A stretch of DNA of 64,000 bases from Algoriphagus sp. Y33 (GTDB lineage Bacteria > Bacteroidota > Bacteroidia > Cytophagales > Cyclobacteriaceae). The DNA lies in NCBI RefSeq assembly GCF_014838715.1, contig NZ_CP061947.1, positions 5,136,001 to 5,200,000 of the forward strand, read 5' to 3'. The translations under genes and the position numbers were made by a program. Under the pieces are notes generated by a model, which saw only the letters and a program-made list of their open reading frames with translations, searched no databases and was not told the DNA's origin. Within the stretch, counting starts at the first letter, position 1, and every line of letters begins with the position of its first letter. Below are positions 15,389 through 24,005 of the stretch, in pieces.

Positions 15389-16465
15389 TTACCTTAAAAG
15401 CTCCTCTGGAATCTGAAACACTGCAATCCCAGGATTTTCATCTGTAGTCAGTCCGTAAATTTCATTGGTTTGTTCGTTAACTAAAATTTGGATGATGGAT
15501 CGATCCAGCTTTAAATTATAAAGTGGCTTCCCTTTGTGGTCAAAAACCCATATCTGCTCAGCCATGATTCCCGTTTCATTGAAATCCAACTGGCCATGTC
15601 CCGCATATAGTGCAAAAATGTAATCGTCCGTAAAAGCAATGTCTCGGTATCTATAGGTCACATTTCGATCATACATCATCGTTCCTCCAAGTTCAGATTC
15701 TAGGTATTGAAACTCTGGGAGAGAAGTATCAGGCCCCATGATCCTAATCAAGTCCTTTGTTTTATAATCAAAGATTTCCAGGATGTCCCTACGGAGACAG
15801 GCTCTGACATAGAGCCCTCTAGTTGGATCACCTTTAAACCAACCATCCTCTAATAATGATATTTGCAATTTGGTAAGATCCGGTCTATCCTCTAACACTT
15901 CAAATTCTCCATATTTTCCAATAAGGTTTCCCTTAGGATCAAACTCCAATATTTTATTTTCACCTTCTCTAGGGACTCCTAAATAATGGCCATCTGGCCC
16001 AAATTCTACAAACCAAAGATCCATCATGGGTTCTGGGAATTTCCAGTCTTTAGTTGCGAGTAATGAAGTGTCGTTAATTGAAAATTCTACCAGTTTCCTC
16101 CTATTCATATTATAAATCCAGAAAAACCCTAAATCAGGAGAATATAAAAACTGGGCTGCATCGGTAATCTCAAGTGGTCCTTGGCCATGCTTTCCCTTTG
16201 GTTTGTCATAAGTCCAATTGGAGGAATTAATTAGATGCATTCTCGGAAATTCCTCCGGAACCCGCCACGCTTCAGCAATCAGAAGTTTGCCTTGGGAAAG
16301 TCCAATATCAGATGGGTTTATAATTACCTCAAAATAATGCTTTTCCGAGGTGACTGAGATCTCCCTGAAATCTTCCTTTTTTATTGTTCTATAGTTCTCT
16401 TCCTCGCTGTTTTTACCACAGGAAACCAATGCAAAAAGTAATAGGAGTAAAATAAATCTGTTCAT
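15389..16465 (-). CDS. BF3164-type lipoprotein (TolB-like six-bladed propeller)
   Basis: A 358-residue lipoprotein: the signal peptide ends in LVSCGK, giving an acylated Cys near residue 16. The mature part has repeated short strands with turn residues (LLIAEAWRVPEEF, GFFWIYNMNRRKLVEFS, GHYLGVPREGENKILEFD, QIWVFDHKGKPLYNLKLD, NEIYGLTTDENPGIAVF), consistent with the TolB-like propeller of Bacteroidota lipoproteins. No catalytic residues can be named, and the role is unknown. The sequence just before it carries AGTTTA and TAAACT half-sites around 16480-16510. Confidence 0.8.
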   Translation of the reverse strand: MNRFILLLLLFALVSCGKNSEEENYRTIKKEDFREISVTSEKHYFEVIINPSDIGLSQGKLLIAEAWRVPEEFPRMHLINSSNWTYDKPKGKHGQGPLEITDAAQFLYSPDLGFFWIYNMNRRKLVEFSINDTSLLATKDWKFPEPMMDLWFVEFGPDGHYLGVPREGENKILEFDPKGNLIGKYGEFEVLEDRPDLTKLQISLLEDGWFKGDPTRGLYVRACLRRDILEIFDYKTKDLIRIMGPDTSLPEFQYLESELGGTMMYDRNVTYRYRDIAFTDDYIFALYAGHGQLDFNETGIMAEQIWVFDHKGKPLYNLKLDRSIIQILVNEQTNEIYGLTTDENPGIAVFQIPEELLR

Positions 16466-16544
16466 CTCTAAAAATTAAGCAGTTTATTATATAACGTAAA
16501 CTACTAGTTTAAAAAATTTCAGCAAAATCGAGATTTCATCTATA

Positions 16545-16577
16545 CAAAAAAGCCGATGGAAATAATTCAATCGGCTT
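16545..16577 (-). terminator. Terminator of the outer-membrane beta-barrel gene
   Basis: AAGCCGAT and ATCGGCTT form an 8-bp stem followed on the minus strand by a run of T residues, about 50 bases past the stop of the 949-residue gene. Confidence 0.85.
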
Positions 16578-16626
16578 ACTACTTCTAGAGCATCATAAAT
16601 CGCAATTCAAAACTCACAATTTATTC

Positions 16627-19476
16627 TTACCAAGTTCTTCCACCCCTTGGCGGACCGCCTCTCCAAGGTTGCTCTGCCTGTTCGGGCTGCTTGAAATTGC
16701 CTATGATGTAGGTGAATGTAAGTAAGCCGTATCGGGTCAAAACATTGGTGTAAACATCGGAAACAGATACATCTGAAATGGTACGGGAAATGCTATTATT
16801 CTGATTGAGCAAATCGAAGATGACTACTTTGAGCTCGGCCTTATTGCTTTTTGCAAATCTACAACCCGCTTCTATATTCCATAACCATACTGACTGGTCA
16901 AACCCTTCCGAAAGCCCACGATACAAACTGTTGTTGACCGTGTTTCCCACAAACAGCTTTCCGTCATTTGGGGAATAGTACAAGCGCAGGTTTGATTCTT
17001 GGATGTAGTAGTTGTTGTCTAGATTCTCCTGTAAACTGGAATTCACTATGGTGTAGGTTCCTGCTGTGCTTAAGGTAAAGTCAAAATTCTTGCTGATGTT
17101 AGAAGTAAATGTTACCCCCTGCCCCAAGTCAATATTCTCATTGATGTTTTTCTCCCCGTTGATCAGGCCTGGGGTTCTATTAAACCCAACTCGCGTATTT
17201 AAGTTAATATTCGTTTTAAGTCCTTTGAGGGGAGCCCCATAGTTCATAAACATTCGACTGTTAAAATTCCCATCCAAATTGACCGGCTGGGTGATCTGTC
17301 CTCCTGGGCGTAAGAGGATTTCTCCATTAATCAATGAATCCTGCGCTACAATGGAAGTACTACTGCCTATGTAATTCTTGGTGGTGGAAATATTGGCAAA
17401 AACGAAGAAGGTACGATTTTTCTCCATATTGAATTTACCGATATTGGCGAATATGCTATTTTGGAAGCTCTGGGCCAAATTGGGGTTGCCTACACTTAAA
17501 TTAAGTGGATTTTGGTTGTTCACTACATTTTGCAACTGTCTCACCGAAGGTTCATCTGTACCCGTTCTATACCTTAATCGGAAGTTAAGCCCGCTTTCTC
17601 TATTTCTATAACTGACATTCGCACTTGGTAAGATATTGTTGAAATCACGTTGGAAGACGCCTTCCACCGGGAAGAAAGCTTCATTATCCAATTTGGCATA
17701 CTGATAATCTAAATTAGCGTTTAAATTCCAGCCATTATTTGTGTAGGCATAGCCGGTTCTCAATCGTTGAGTAATAAATTTATTATTAAACTCATTACTC
17801 AAAGCGGTGTCCAAAACAGCGATGTTCTCATCATTTAGGACTCTGGTCTTTTGATCTGAACCGGTTTTGTTATTGCTGATCTGGTACCCAATAGTTGCGA
17901 TGGATTTTTCGCCCAAAGGTTCTGTCAAGGTTGCATTCACTCTATAATTAAAACCTTTAGAAAGTAACTCTGTGTTCTGGAGCGTGGTGTCCAATTGGTT
18001 TCTCCCGTAATCCATGCTAGCTCCAGAAAGCTCAGAGTCTTCATCATTGCTGCTCCAGGAAGTATTCATATCTGTGGAAAACGTCCTTCCTTTCTTATCA
18101 AATTTATATCGGTAGGTCAGGTTGTTTCCAATGCTATAAGAATTCGTCTCAGCATTGGTGATTGTGCGAAGTGCGGACAGTGAATCAGTGTCATTTGCCA
18201 AAGTCAGTGCATCCCTATCACTGAAATTATTGCTTGTACGGAAGGAAATAGTTGGCGTAAGAATCAATGAGTTCTTGTCATTCAGATCTGCTTCGATTCG
18301 CGCATTTGCTCTGTGATTGAAGTTCTCCACAGAATTGATCAAGTTCTCTTGGTAATTCTGTGTTGTGCTTTCGTTTATTACCGTCTGCCGGTTGGTAACC
18401 TGCCTTAAGGTATTCTGCGTATTGTTGAACAAATAGCTTCCCGAGAAATTGACCTTTGACCCCCATTTGTCACTGTAGTTGAGTCCCATCGCATTGGTAG
18501 TAATTGAGCCAATGTCATTTCCTCCATAAAAATTACTGTTACCACCTCCAAAACCTCCCCGCCCTCTACCTCCTCCGGAAGCATTGGCATTGACACCTGC
18601 TAGATCATCACTGGAGAAATTCTGTTGGTTGATGTTATTGAAAAGCCCAAGTATAGAGACTCTTCTATCTCCGGCAAAAAGGTTTACACTTCCACCTGCA
18701 TTGTACCTCTCGTCAGTTCCATAGCCACCATATACTCTGCCGAACTGCCCGTTTTTGCGATCCTCCCGCAGTATAATATTAATAGTCTTCGTGTAAGTTC
18801 CGTCGTCAAAACCTGTCAATCGGCTTTGGTCAGACTTTTGATCCAATACTTCTACCCTATCAATTGCATCAGCAGGGAGATTTCTCAGGGCGATATTTGG
18901 GTCAGACCCGAAAAACTCACGACCATCTACCAAGATCTTCTGAACTGCCTCCCCTTGAGCCTGAACTTCCCCGTTCTGTATGGTAACCCCGGGAAGTTTT
19001 CCTATCAGATCTTCGGCCATTCCATTTTCTCTAGTCTTAAATGCACTGGCATTGAACGAAGTGGTATCACCTCTCATCTCACCTAAGGGGCTTTGTCCCT
19101 GTATCACCACCTCACCAAGTACCTGAGCATCTTCCATAATTGTCAGCACTCCAAGGTCAACAGGCTCTCTTCCCTTATGGGTCTTGGTGATCGTTTCGTA
19201 TCCTATAAACTTGATTTCAATTTTTACAGAAGGTATTTCAGGCCTGGCAATTTCAAACTGTCCTTTGGCATCTGTCACTGTACCTGCCAAAAGTGAATCT
19301 GCCACTGTTTTGATCAGCACATTTGCTCCCGCCATCGGTGTCTTTGTCGACCCATCCATAACAATACCTGTGAATTTTCTTTCGGCACGATCTTGTCCAG
19401 TAGGACGTTGTGCAAAAGCCGATGTGCCGATTAATAGGCTAAAAATCAAAATAACAAATGCGTAGCTGTTCTTCAT
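16627..19476 (-). CDS. TonB-receptor-like outer-membrane beta-barrel protein
   Basis: A 949-residue exported protein. After the signal peptide (ending SAFAQ) comes a carboxypeptidase-regulatory-like domain (residues about 33-110: FTGIVMDGSTKTPMAGANVLIK) and a plug-like segment (VVIQGQSPLGEMRGDTTSF; IGKLPGVTIQNGEVQAQGE; ILVDGREFFGSDPNIALRNLPA; VEVLDQKS). A long beta-barrel of the outer-membrane family 3 type follows. Unusual features are a Gly/Arg-rich loop GGGRGRGGFGGGNSNFYGG near residue 300 and a PWRGGPPRGGRTW C-terminus. No SusD partner is adjacent, so the cargo is unknown. Such proteins import nutrients or act in envelope assembly. Confidence 0.85.
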   Translation of the reverse strand: MKNSYAFVILIFSLLIGTSAFAQRPTGQDRAERKFTGIVMDGSTKTPMAGANVLIKTVADSLLAGTVTDAKGQFEIARPEIPSVKIEIKFIGYETITKTHKGREPVDLGVLTIMEDAQVLGEVVIQGQSPLGEMRGDTTSFNASAFKTRENGMAEDLIGKLPGVTIQNGEVQAQGEAVQKILVDGREFFGSDPNIALRNLPADAIDRVEVLDQKSDQSRLTGFDDGTYTKTINIILREDRKNGQFGRVYGGYGTDERYNAGGSVNLFAGDRRVSILGLFNNINQQNFSSDDLAGVNANASGGGRGRGGFGGGNSNFYGGNDIGSITTNAMGLNYSDKWGSKVNFSGSYLFNNTQNTLRQVTNRQTVINESTTQNYQENLINSVENFNHRANARIEADLNDKNSLILTPTISFRTSNNFSDRDALTLANDTDSLSALRTITNAETNSYSIGNNLTYRYKFDKKGRTFSTDMNTSWSSNDEDSELSGASMDYGRNQLDTTLQNTELLSKGFNYRVNATLTEPLGEKSIATIGYQISNNKTGSDQKTRVLNDENIAVLDTALSNEFNNKFITQRLRTGYAYTNNGWNLNANLDYQYAKLDNEAFFPVEGVFQRDFNNILPSANVSYRNRESGLNFRLRYRTGTDEPSVRQLQNVVNNQNPLNLSVGNPNLAQSFQNSIFANIGKFNMEKNRTFFVFANISTTKNYIGSSTSIVAQDSLINGEILLRPGGQITQPVNLDGNFNSRMFMNYGAPLKGLKTNINLNTRVGFNRTPGLINGEKNINENIDLGQGVTFTSNISKNFDFTLSTAGTYTIVNSSLQENLDNNYYIQESNLRLYYSPNDGKLFVGNTVNNSLYRGLSEGFDQSVWLWNIEAGCRFAKSNKAELKVVIFDLLNQNNSISRTISDVSVSDVYTNVLTRYGLLTFTYIIGNFKQPEQAEQPWRGGPPRGGRTW

Positions 19477-19601
19477 GTGGATGCTAATTTCTACTTCTTT
19501 GACCTAATAGCAATGTCAAAGGTTTATTCAGCATTTGAAGAAAAACAAGGATGGATAGGGAAAAGGATAAGTGGTATAAAAACCGTTTAAGTTCCGAAAA
19601 A

Positions 19602-19937
19602 CTAAATTTTTCCCATGAGATCTTCATAGGAAATCCCATAGTGGCTATTATCATAAACCGCCTCTCCATCTTTGATTAACAGTACCTGCGGCGATTCGTG
19701 AGGCACCTTAAATTCCTTTGCGACTAAATCTGACAATTCCCTGTAAGCTATCAAATCCAAAAAATAAGGAGTCACTTTTTCCTCATCTGCATCCTTCCAT
19801 TTCCTAAGCAAACGGTCTAATGACATACTGCTGATCGAGCATCGTGTACTATGCTTGAAAATCAGAAAGGGTTTATCCTTGCTAAGAGCTTTAATTTCCT
19901 CTAATTGATTAGCATCAGTGAGTTTATTCCAATTCAT
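19602..19937 (-). CDS. ytxJ: Bacillithiol-linked monothiol redox protein YtxJ
   Basis: A 111-residue thioredoxin-fold protein with a single active-site cysteine, HSTRCSISSMSLDR, Cys33. YtxJ-type proteins (DUF2847) are proposed monothiol bacilliredoxins that remove bacillithiol from protein cysteines. The expected strand pattern (PFLIFKHS, TPYFLDLIAYRELS, VPHESPQVLLIKDGE with the cis-Pro region) is present. It sits between the barrel gene and a divergent lipoprotein gene. Together with the YfiT-type protein at 51786-52319 it suggests this organism makes bacillithiol. Confidence 0.85.
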   Translation of the reverse strand: MNWNKLTDANQLEEIKALSKDKPFLIFKHSTRCSISSMSLDRLLRKWKDADEEKVTPYFLDLIAYRELSDLVAKEFKVPHESPQVLLIKDGEAVYDNSHYGISYEDLMGKI

Positions 19938-20008
19938 TTTGGTGATTTTTTATTTTTGGGGCAATAGTTGTAGAAGAAAGATCATCCTTTAAAAATCAAA
20001 CTTCATTT

Positions 20009-21412
20009 ATGAAAATACAGTTCCTCCACCGGTTTTTAAACTTTCAGATGCCTATCGTGCTAATAGGTGTTTTATTATTTTCCTGCAAAAGCATAAATCC
20101 TGCCGGCAGTCCTGGGCCTAGCACTCCACCACCTTCTGCCACTGCAGGGGTAAATGTACCTCTAAAAGTCCCGAAAGAAACGTTAAGCAAACTATTGAAT
20201 AGCCAGATTCCCACTGTGCTGCTTCAGGAAAAAGGACTGGATATGGGCAGCGGTGTTACTGGTGATTTGCAGATGAGGAGAAATGGCACAATCATATGGA
20301 CAGCGCTAGATAGTCAGCGGATCCAATTGACTGTTCCCATCAATGTAGTCGGAGAAGTAGGTCTCAAGCCAAAAGGGCTGGGAAATTTATTTCAGTCTAA
20401 GCTGCCGTTGAATGAGAATTTCTCTCCCGTATTCGTGATCGACCCAGTGATCAATCCGGATTGGAGCATAGGATCCCAAAGTTTCGAATTGGTGGATTTG
20501 GGCGGTAATTTAGCCGTCGAAGTGTTGGGAATTCAGGTGGATTTCAGTGGCCTACTAAGCAAAGAGATAAGGAAATGGGGAAATGAACACCTGACAGGAG
20601 GAAAAAAAATAGCCAGTTTAAAAACCATAGTAGATCTTGCCTGGGCTCAAGTGGGCAAACCTTTTGCCGTTGAGTGGCTTGGCGGAAATACTGCTTTTTC
20701 CATCCAACCTCAACAGATAAACCTCAATGAATATTTCGATACCGATCAGAATTATAATCTCTGGCTAGGTATGGATGGGAAAGTCAACTCCCATCCTGCC
20801 AATGCTGCTCCTTCACGGGCATTTCCATTGACGGGACTCAGCCAAAATGACAATCCGGCCAACAAAGTAGAGATGATCATTCCACTTACGGTAAGCTATG
20901 ATAAACTTGACGAGCTTCTAAAGCAGAATTTGGACGGAAAAGCATTTCGAGTGGACAGGAAAACCACCATGATTCCATCCAACATCAAGACTCAGCCTTT
21001 TGGAGATTTATTGGCCATAGCTTTGAATTTCACTGCTGAGCAGATCGATGGAAAAACCTTGAACGGAACATTGTTCGTGGTCGGTAAGCCAACCTACGAT
21101 GCGGGTTCACAAAGTTTAAAATTTGATGACATCAATTTTAAAATGGAAAGCGGAAGCTTCGGAGCTCAGGCCGGTGTAGGATTGAAAAAGCGTAAAATCA
21201 TCCGAAAGATTGAAAGCAGAGCCATTTTCCCAATAGAAGATGTGCTGACTGAAAGTTTGGGAAGTATGACCGATCGACTGGGATTGAGCACACCGATCAT
21301 GGATTTGAGCGTTGCCGATCTTACGATAGAGCCTTCAGGATTTTACCCTATGGCAAAAGATTTGGTAATCCATATGAAAGCGAGTGGAAAAGTAGATGTA
21401 GTCTGGAAATAA
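20009..21412 (+). CDS. DUF4403 family lipoprotein
   Basis: A 467-residue exported protein; the signal peptide ends LLFSCKS, so it is a lipoprotein. After a Pro/Ser-rich linker, two related halves (VNVPLKVPKETLSKLLNSQIP and KVEMIIPLTVSYDKLDELLKQN) each begin a beta-rich, helix-anchored module, as in DUF4403 proteins. These are thought to resemble lipid-binding tubular (BPI/TULIP-like) folds, but no experimental role is known to me. It is transcribed divergently from ytxJ and converges on the HEAT-repeat gene, separated by a strong hairpin. Confidence 0.8.
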   Translation: MKIQFLHRFLNFQMPIVLIGVLLFSCKSINPAGSPGPSTPPPSATAGVNVPLKVPKETLSKLLNSQIPTVLLQEKGLDMGSGVTGDLQMRRNGTIIWTALDSQRIQLTVPINVVGEVGLKPKGLGNLFQSKLPLNENFSPVFVIDPVINPDWSIGSQSFELVDLGGNLAVEVLGIQVDFSGLLSKEIRKWGNEHLTGGKKIASLKTIVDLAWAQVGKPFAVEWLGGNTAFSIQPQQINLNEYFDTDQNYNLWLGMDGKVNSHPANAAPSRAFPLTGLSQNDNPANKVEMIIPLTVSYDKLDELLKQNLDGKAFRVDRKTTMIPSNIKTQPFGDLLAIALNFTAEQIDGKTLNGTLFVVGKPTYDAGSQSLKFDDINFKMESGSFGAQAGVGLKKRKIIRKIESRAIFPIEDVLTESLGSMTDRLGLSTPIMDLSVADLTIEPSGFYPMAKDLVIHMKASGKVDVVWK

Positions 21413-21414
21413 AA

Positions 21415-21438
21415 AAGGCCGCATATTTCGGCGGCCTT
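21415..21438 (-). terminator. Terminator between DUF4403 and HEAT-repeat genes
   Basis: AAGGCCGC and GCGGCCTT pair around an 8-base loop. On the minus strand the stem is followed by six T residues, so it mainly serves the HEAT-repeat/LGFP operon; it may also stop plus-strand transcripts. Confidence 0.85.
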
Positions 21439-21459
21439 CCAGGCTTACTCTTTTGAAAA

Positions 21460-21948
21460 TTATTTCATCCTTTTCATCACATTCAGTGCTTCTGACTTGA
21501 TGCCTTCATCCAGGAAAGATTTTGAAATCTTATCAATTTTTGTTTTGAAGGTTTTCTCCATTTTCATCACAGACGCTGATCTCAAAGCAAATTTCACTAC
21601 GGAGGGATCAGTATCATCCAACGATTTGCTCAAGATTGATTCAGCTGCTTTAGCACCCCTCTTTTGAGCACCAAAAGCTGCCGCAATTCTTACCGGAGCA
21701 CTGCCTTTTTCGGCAGCCATTTGCAGAATAGCATTTCCGGCTTCATCATCAATATACCCAACTAGGTAGGCGGCTTTAATAGAAAGATTCTCATCAGCTC
21801 CCTGCACCAGTTCTGCGAGAAATGGGAGAGCGGCTTTTCCGAATTTCTTCGCTCCTGCCGGATAGTCTAACTCATCTTGTCTGAGAAAAGCAAGGAGTTC
21901 TTGCGCATCATAATCCTGCGCGGCTGTGTTACTGTTTGACTTTGCCAT
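21460..21948 (-). CDS. HEAT-repeat protein paired with the LGFP metalloprotease
   Basis: A 162-residue soluble, alpha-helical protein without signal peptide. Helical repeats of about 32 residues are visible (KKFGKAALPFLAELVQGAD; LSIKAAYLVGYIDDEAGNAI; APVRIAAAFGAQKRGAKAAE; PSVVKFALRSASVMKMEK), the spacing and Ala/Leu pattern of HEAT or PBS-lyase-type repeats. It begins 11 bases after the stop of the LGFP-metalloprotease gene, so the two are almost surely co-transcribed. A binding, chaperone or inhibitor role for its partner is plausible but unproven. Confidence 0.75.
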   Translation of the reverse strand: MAKSNSNTAAQDYDAQELLAFLRQDELDYPAGAKKFGKAALPFLAELVQGADENLSIKAAYLVGYIDDEAGNAILQMAAEKGSAPVRIAAAFGAQKRGAKAAESILSKSLDDTDPSVVKFALRSASVMKMEKTFKTKIDKISKSFLDEGIKSEALNVMKRMK

Positions 21949-21959
21949 GATTTTTCAGT

Positions 21960-23204
21960 TTAGAGAGGAATAGTTAGACTTGAGTTACGCATTTTTGTGG
22001 ACTCACTGGAAATAAGATCAGGTGGAGGATTTGTGATATTGAAGGTTCCATTGCCAGTCATGAGACGATTGTTGTCATTCACGTGATGAATCCCCAACAC
22101 GTGTCCAAATTCATGCCCCAAAGTCCATCGGCTGGCCGATCTAACCACCACACAGCCAGGCCTTCCAGACGGATGTGCAGCACAGCCGTTGTATCCAGGC
22201 ACGGTACTCCTTACATAATACACCACTACATCATTCGTTCCTACAAAATTCCTATTGCCAAATAGACTCACTTGCTCAGCAGAAACTGACCCCATGGTAC
22301 AGCCTCCCACATCCACATCTTTGAGAGCAGGCAAGTTAAGATTTTCGGTAGACGCACAGTCTACTCTCACACCCGCCACAGCATATACTTCCTGCATCGC
22401 TGCAAATTGCTCATTGACGGTGAAAGAAGTAGGTGTTTCCAAAATTTTCACATGCACCCTGATGCGCTCCCTCAGCACCCGCACACCTGCTGTAGGTGAC
22501 CAGTAGATACTTCCCCGCTGGAAGTGGGAAATCCGTGCTGCACCACCAAAAACCACCAGCTCATCCGAGGTAGGATATCCCAAAGCACTCTTTTCCCAAC
22601 CCATAGAAGCCCAATGCGAACGGATAGCTCCATGAACTTCATGTGCTCCTGTACTTGGTGTCCAGTAAATGCTACCTCCTTGGAAATGATTATACCTACC
22701 TACTCCGTCAGGGCAAGTGTTTTCATTGGTGAGGGGATATCGGAGGAAACTTTTCTCCCAGCCTAAGCTAGAATATTTTACTCTTATTGCTCCGTGTACT
22801 TCCCATGCTCCCGAGGACGGGCTCCAATAAATGCTGCCTCCCTGAAAATGATTGTAGCGCCCAATACCATCGGGACATTTGGATTCGTCTGTGAGTGGGT
22901 AGCCCAGCAGGCTTCTTTCCCAGCCCATGGATTGCCACCTTGCCCGGATAAGCCCATGAACTTCATGTGCTCCTATCAAAGGATGGTAATAAATAGAACC
23001 ATTCACATAGTGTTGATACCGGCCTATTCCATCCGGACAGGTGTTGATCGGTGTTGTGTTGGTACCGAGCCAACCACTAGCTCCTCCCAGTGCCCAATAC
23101 TTTTGAGTAATCGGATGCGCAGGGAAAACATTGAGCTCTTTCAGCAGTTCCAAATTCAGTTCCTTTTTAAGAGCCAATTTGGGTTCAATTGTTAGTTTTG
23201 CCAT
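21960..23204 (-). CDS. LGFP-repeat protein with C-terminal zinc metalloprotease domain
   Basis: A 414-residue fusion. Residues about 32-248 hold four repeats of 54 residues with CPDGIGRYNHFQGGSIYW and a following EVHGAI, plus LGYP at 100-103, RYP at 155-157 and LGYP at 208-211: LGFP repeats, known from actinobacterial cell-wall proteins. The C-terminal third is a metzincin-like protease with HEFGHVLGIHH at 364-374 (zinc ligands His364, His368, His374; Glu365 as base) and a candidate Met-turn at Met382. Six cysteines in this half could form disulphides, yet no signal peptide is seen. Substrate and export route are unknown. The fusion is unusual for this phylum to my knowledge. Confidence 0.85.
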   Translation of the reverse strand: MAKLTIEPKLALKKELNLELLKELNVFPAHPITQKYWALGGASGWLGTNTTPINTCPDGIGRYQHYVNGSIYYHPLIGAHEVHGLIRARWQSMGWERSLLGYPLTDESKCPDGIGRYNHFQGGSIYWSPSSGAWEVHGAIRVKYSSLGWEKSFLRYPLTNENTCPDGVGRYNHFQGGSIYWTPSTGAHEVHGAIRSHWASMGWEKSALGYPTSDELVVFGGAARISHFQRGSIYWSPTAGVRVLRERIRVHVKILETPTSFTVNEQFAAMQEVYAVAGVRVDCASTENLNLPALKDVDVGGCTMGSVSAEQVSLFGNRNFVGTNDVVVYYVRSTVPGYNGCAAHPSGRPGCVVVRSASRWTLGHEFGHVLGIHHVNDNNRLMTGNGTFNITNPPPDLISSESTKMRNSSLTIPL

Positions 23205-23333
23205 TGAATTAAAAGGTTGAAGTGAGAATAAAAATAGTTCCCAAATTTACTTTTAACTAGCTGAAAAATAGATAATTATGATTGTCAGTTTGGCAAAATT
23301 CAATTATTGATAAAGTTAATTTGGCAAGAATTA

Positions 23334-24005
23334 TTAGCGAATGAGCTGAGCATAACTCTTTATGCCTTTTGCTTCAGCAATTTTTACTAATTTCAGAAAA
23401 AGTAAGGCAGTAAGGTGTGCATCTCCTGCTGCAGTATGACGATCATCGAGTGGGATATTAAAACGCTCGCACAGGACATCCAGACTGTAGTTTTTCACCT
23501 GAATATGGCTAAGGTTAGTTTGTGGTCCATGGTCTAGACGGATAGCAAAATTCATGGTGTCTATGATTGGGTTTTGGAATTGGGTCAAGCCATAGTCTTT
23601 TGTAATTCGTAGCAGCATATCCAGATCAAAACCGAGGTGGTGCCCAACCAGAATAGCATTGGAAATGTATTCCAGCACCTGCTTTATAAACAGAGTCTTA
23701 GAAAGCTGATTCTGTCTCTCCACAAGACCATGGATCAAAGGGGATTGTTTGAGGCTTTGATTGGATTCCGGATACCATTCTACTGCGGAACTGACTAGAA
23801 TTCGCTCATCGGAAATTTTCACAGCACCAAAGGACACTATTGAGTCATTATTCGGGTCAAGTCCCGTGGTTTCTGTGTCAAGTACTACAAAATCAAGCTG
23901 ATTTAGAGCACGAATAGGGGGGATAGGCAATTCATTTTTTGCCAGATACTCTTTAACAAAATCAGGACGTATCCTTTTTGATGTTGAAAATGGCCACCAA
24001 CTCAT
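23334..24005 (-). CDS. DEDDh 3'-5' exonuclease (DnaQ-like)
   Basis: A 223-residue exonuclease. All three Exo motifs are present: FVVLDTETTGLD (ExoI, Asp and Glu), LVGHHLGFDLDML (ExoII) and DRHTAAGDAHLT (ExoIII, His and Asp). About 35 N-terminal residues precede the domain. Its start overlaps the stop of the cNMP/CBS gene by four bases, so the two are translationally coupled. In many bacteria a DnaQ-like exonuclease sits with a DUF294 protein next to actP/acs; its task there is unresolved and need not be DNA proofreading. Confidence 0.9.
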   Translation of the reverse strand: MSWWPFSTSKRIRPDFVKEYLAKNELPIPPIRALNQLDFVVLDTETTGLDPNNDSIVSFGAVKISDERILVSSAVEWYPESNQSLKQSPLIHGLVERQNQLSKTLFIKQVLEYISNAILVGHHLGFDLDMLLRITKDYGLTQFQNPIIDTMNFAIRLDHGPQTNLSHIQVKNYSLDVLCERFNIPLDDRHTAAGDAHLTALLFLKLVKIAEAKGIKSYAQLIR

